64,000 nucleotides of DNA from CBDATA01 sp965215615. Its GTDB lineage: Bacteria; Acidobacteriota; Vicinamibacteria; Marinacidobacterales; Marinacidobacteraceae. The translations under genes were made by a program, and so were the position numbers. The DNA lies in assembly GCA_965215615.1 (NCBI GenBank), contig OZ244068.1, forward strand, positions 124,001-188,000. The letters run 5' to 3'. The notes below the pieces were generated by a model. It had not been told where the DNA came from. It searched no databases and was given only the letters and a program-made list of their open reading frames with translations. Positions 62,320 to 64,000 of the stretch are shown piece by piece; within the stretch, counting starts at the first letter, position 1; each line of letters opens with the position of its first letter.

Positions 62320-63225
62320 ATGAATCATCAACTGTTTTTCGATCTGGACACGGCGGCCATCGGCCGGCCGATCACCCGCGCCGGGGTCTCGTTCTTCCCG
62401 GTCTATCTGATGGGGAACGAACTGCCCCCGATCGCGACCGGACCCAAGGCGCCCCGGCTCATCGAGGAGCTGGAGAGCGCTTCGGTCCCCGACCTCGTGG
62501 TCAGCAATCCGGGGAAGCTCCCGCTGCTGCTGATCGAGGGAGAGCAATTCCTCGGTGGCCTCCAGAACCGGACGATCAACGTGAACGTGCTCGTCCCGCC
62601 GGGCAAGTCCGTGAAGATCCCGGTGTCCTGTCTGGAGCAGGGCCGCTGGGGGAGGCGGCAGAGCTTCGGATCGGCCCCCACCCGGATCCCTCCCCGGGTG
62701 CGCCGGGTGCTCCACGACGCGGTGGCCGCCCAGGCGGGGACGGGGAGGGCCCGCGCCGGGGCCCAGAGTGCGGTCTGGAGTGCGGTGGAGGAGTCGCTCC
62801 GGATGAACCGGGTGGTTTCGGAGACCGCCGCGATCGCCGACGCGGACGAAGTGTTCCGGCGCGAAAGGCACCGGGGAGACGCGGTGAGGGACCTGGAGCG
62901 GCTCGGGCCGCTGCCCGGCCAGTGCGGCTTCGTCGTCACCCACGGCCGGAGGGTGGTCGGGACCGAGCTCTTCGGATCGCCGGATCTGCTTCGTCCCCAC
63001 TGGCCGTCGGCGGTCCGCTCGTATCTGCTGGAGCAGCCGGAGGGGGGCGGTTTCCCGTCGCCGGGCATGGTCCTGCGGGCGCTCCACCGCATCGGCCACT
63101 CCCCGGCGAAGACCACGCCCGGCCTCGGGCTCGGCGAAGAGCGGCACTACGCCGCCCGCAAGGGAACCGGCCAGGCGCTCACCCTCGACGGCGCGCTGGT
63201 GGCGGCGAGTTCGCTCAGCCGGTAA
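62320..63225 (+). CDS. ARPP-1-like domain protein
   Basis: 301 residues. PITRAGVSFFPVYL, VVSNPGKLPLLLIEGEQFLGGLQNRTINVN (central part), and SCLEQGRWG resemble the ARPP-1 family, associated with ADP-ribosylation/ARG and rhodanese-phosphatase neighbours. QCGFVVTHGRRVVGTELFGSPDLL lies in the second half. The ATG at 62320 follows CAGGAGGAACGCC, a strong ribosome site. Function unknown. Confidence 0.75.
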   Translation: MNHQLFFDLDTAAIGRPITRAGVSFFPVYLMGNELPPIATGPKAPRLIEELESASVPDLVVSNPGKLPLLLIEGEQFLGGLQNRTINVNVLVPPGKSVKIPVSCLEQGRWGRRQSFGSAPTRIPPRVRRVLHDAVAAQAGTGRARAGAQSAVWSAVEESLRMNRVVSETAAIADADEVFRRERHRGDAVRDLERLGPLPGQCGFVVTHGRRVVGTELFGSPDLLRPHWPSAVRSYLLEQPEGGGFPSPGMVLRALHRIGHSPAKTTPGLGLGEERHYAARKGTGQALTLDGALVAASSLSR

Positions 63226-63242
63226 CCGCGGCCGCCCGCGTA

Positions 63243-63282
63243 GGATTCGCGTCATCAGGGTGCAAATCCAGGACGCGAATCC
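63243..63282. promoter_or_regulatory. Perfect inverted repeat before the terminal ATPase gene
   Basis: GGATTCGCGTC at 63243-63253 and its exact complement GACGCGAATCC at 63272-63282 are 18 bases apart and end 3 bases before the ATG at 63286. It could be an operator or an mRNA hairpin; the only SD-like AGGA lies inside the stem region. Confidence 0.6.
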
Positions 63283-63285
63283 ACG

Positions 63286-64000
63286 ATGCTCACGAGCCTG
63301 ACGCTCAAACGTTTCCGCAGTTTCCCGGCCGGGACGATCCACTTCGCGAACCCCACTTTCCTCGTGGGATCCAACGGCTGCGGAAAGAGCAACCTGGCGG
63401 ATGCGTTCGCCTTTCTGGCAGAGGCGATGGCTTCCCCGCTTCCGGCGGTGATCGCCCGCCGGGGCGGATTTTCGGCGGTGGGAAACCGGACTTCCCCGAA
63501 AGGCCGCCCCGCGGCTCTCGGCTTGAGAGCTGTCGTCGATAGCCCCGATTTCTCGGCAACGTATGCCTTCGAGGTGCGGGCTGCCGCAGCGGGCGGTCTG
63601 AAAGTTCTCGGGGAACAGTGCAAGGTCCGACCCGGAAACGGCCCATCCCACTGGTTCGACCGGGATGCCGACGGGTTCCGGAGCAACGCGGGTTCGCTCG
63701 CGCCGGCGATCGAGCAGAGCGCCCTCGCATTGCCGTTGGTCGGAGGGGACACGCGCTTCGGAAAGGTCTTCGAGTTCCTTTCGGGAATGCGAACTTGCCG
63801 GATCGAGCCCGCCGCATTGCGGGATATGCAGGATCCCGACGAGGGCAGCCGCCTGAGTCCGGACGGCCAGAACGCAGCGAGCGTGCTCCGCGAGATCCGG
63901 CGCGCTTCCGGGACGGATTGGGAAACGCTCCTCGAAATGCTGCGCCATGTCGTTCCCGGAACCACCGCCGTCAGCCCCAAACCGCAGGGGAACAAGCTCG
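63286..64000 (+). CDS. AAA-family (AAA_21-like) ATPase, N-terminal part
   Basis: Open to the right edge; 238 residues visible. MLTSLTLKRFRSFPAGTIHFANPTFLVGSNGCGKSNLADAFAFL is the start of an SMC/RecF-like ATPase; Walker A is GSNGCGKS (about 29-36). Later LSPDGQNAASVLREIRR corresponds to the helix before the Walker B lobe, which lies outside. It belongs to the same broad group as the broken ATPase at 8344-9481 and, like it, may be followed by a DUF4276 or other Toprim partner beyond the window. Confidence 0.82.
   Translation, partial: MLTSLTLKRFRSFPAGTIHFANPTFLVGSNGCGKSNLADAFAFLAEAMASPLPAVIARRGGFSAVGNRTSPKGRPAALGLRAVVDSPDFSATYAFEVRAAAAGGLKVLGEQCKVRPGNGPSHWFDRDADGFRSNAGSLAPAIEQSALALPLVGGDTRFGKVFEFLSGMRTCRIEPAALRDMQDPDEGSRLSPDGQNAASVLREIRRASGTDWETLLEMLRHVVPGTTAVSPKPQGNKL

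Overview
The window comes from a GC-rich diderm bacterium. Outer-membrane-type proteins support this: a DUF5916 beta-barrel protein and a giant autotransporter. Two exported proteins carry lipoprotein signals. The gene set (DUF5916, DUF4097, P1 peptidase, AtuA-type carboxylase cluster, dnaG-rpoD) would suit Acidobacteriota or a relative, but nothing here fixes the phylum. Several genes have a TAnnnT -10 hexamer only 6-8 nt before the start codon, which suggests leaderless transcription.

Region 1 (1-18.1 kb) is a crowded, partly decayed defence island. It opens with the end of a CARF-HEPN-type type III CRISPR accessory gene, then cas1, cas2, a short leader with a near-consensus promoter, and a CRISPR array of 41 repeats and 40 spacers. 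An IS1380-family element sits at the far end of the array, with an orphan repeat and a convergent cas6 beyond it. Many spacers, read as reverse complement, encode recognisable peptides. Several groups of spacers hit the same or homologous genes, always with the crRNA antisense to the inferred mRNA, as an RNA-targeting (type III) system needs. Next come a DUF4276 gene coupled to a frameshifted AAA ATPase, a glutamine-synthetase-like ligase, a DUF4143 ATPase translationally coupled to a 1285-residue STAND-like NTPase with a C-terminal PD-(D/E)xK-like motif, a helicase fragment, a small membrane protein, and a decayed second copy of the DUF4143 ATPase.

Region 2 (18.1-32.4 kb) is mixed housekeeping and accessory DNA: a cold-shock protein, an ABC-class ATPase, an exported amidohydrolase, a HisN-like phosphatase, a DUF5916 protein, an AT-richer restriction-modification pair, an operon of a membrane protein of internally repeated design with GMC and Gfo/Idh oxidoreductases, a FAD oxidoreductase and MutM. 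Two copies of a 185-bp MITE-like repeat lie here; a third is at 61 kb.

Region 3 (32.4-42.0 kb) carries an autotransporter of about 2100 residues behind a run of 14 C (possible phase variation), a coiled-coil nuclease, a zinc-cluster protein, a DUF72 protein and larB.

Region 4 (42.0-54.7 kb) is core genome: dnaG, rpoD, a CAU tRNA, a zinc-ribbon coiled-coil protein, a B12-type radical SAM protein, two transporters, tenA, a P1 peptidase and a DUF4097 lipoprotein.

Region 5 (54.7-64 kb) holds a minus-strand acyl-CoA carboxylase operon (carboxyltransferase, AtuA-like, enoyl-CoA hydratase, biotin carboxylase/BCCP), an aminotransferase, an ARPP-1-like protein, and the start of another AAA ATPase behind a perfect inverted repeat.
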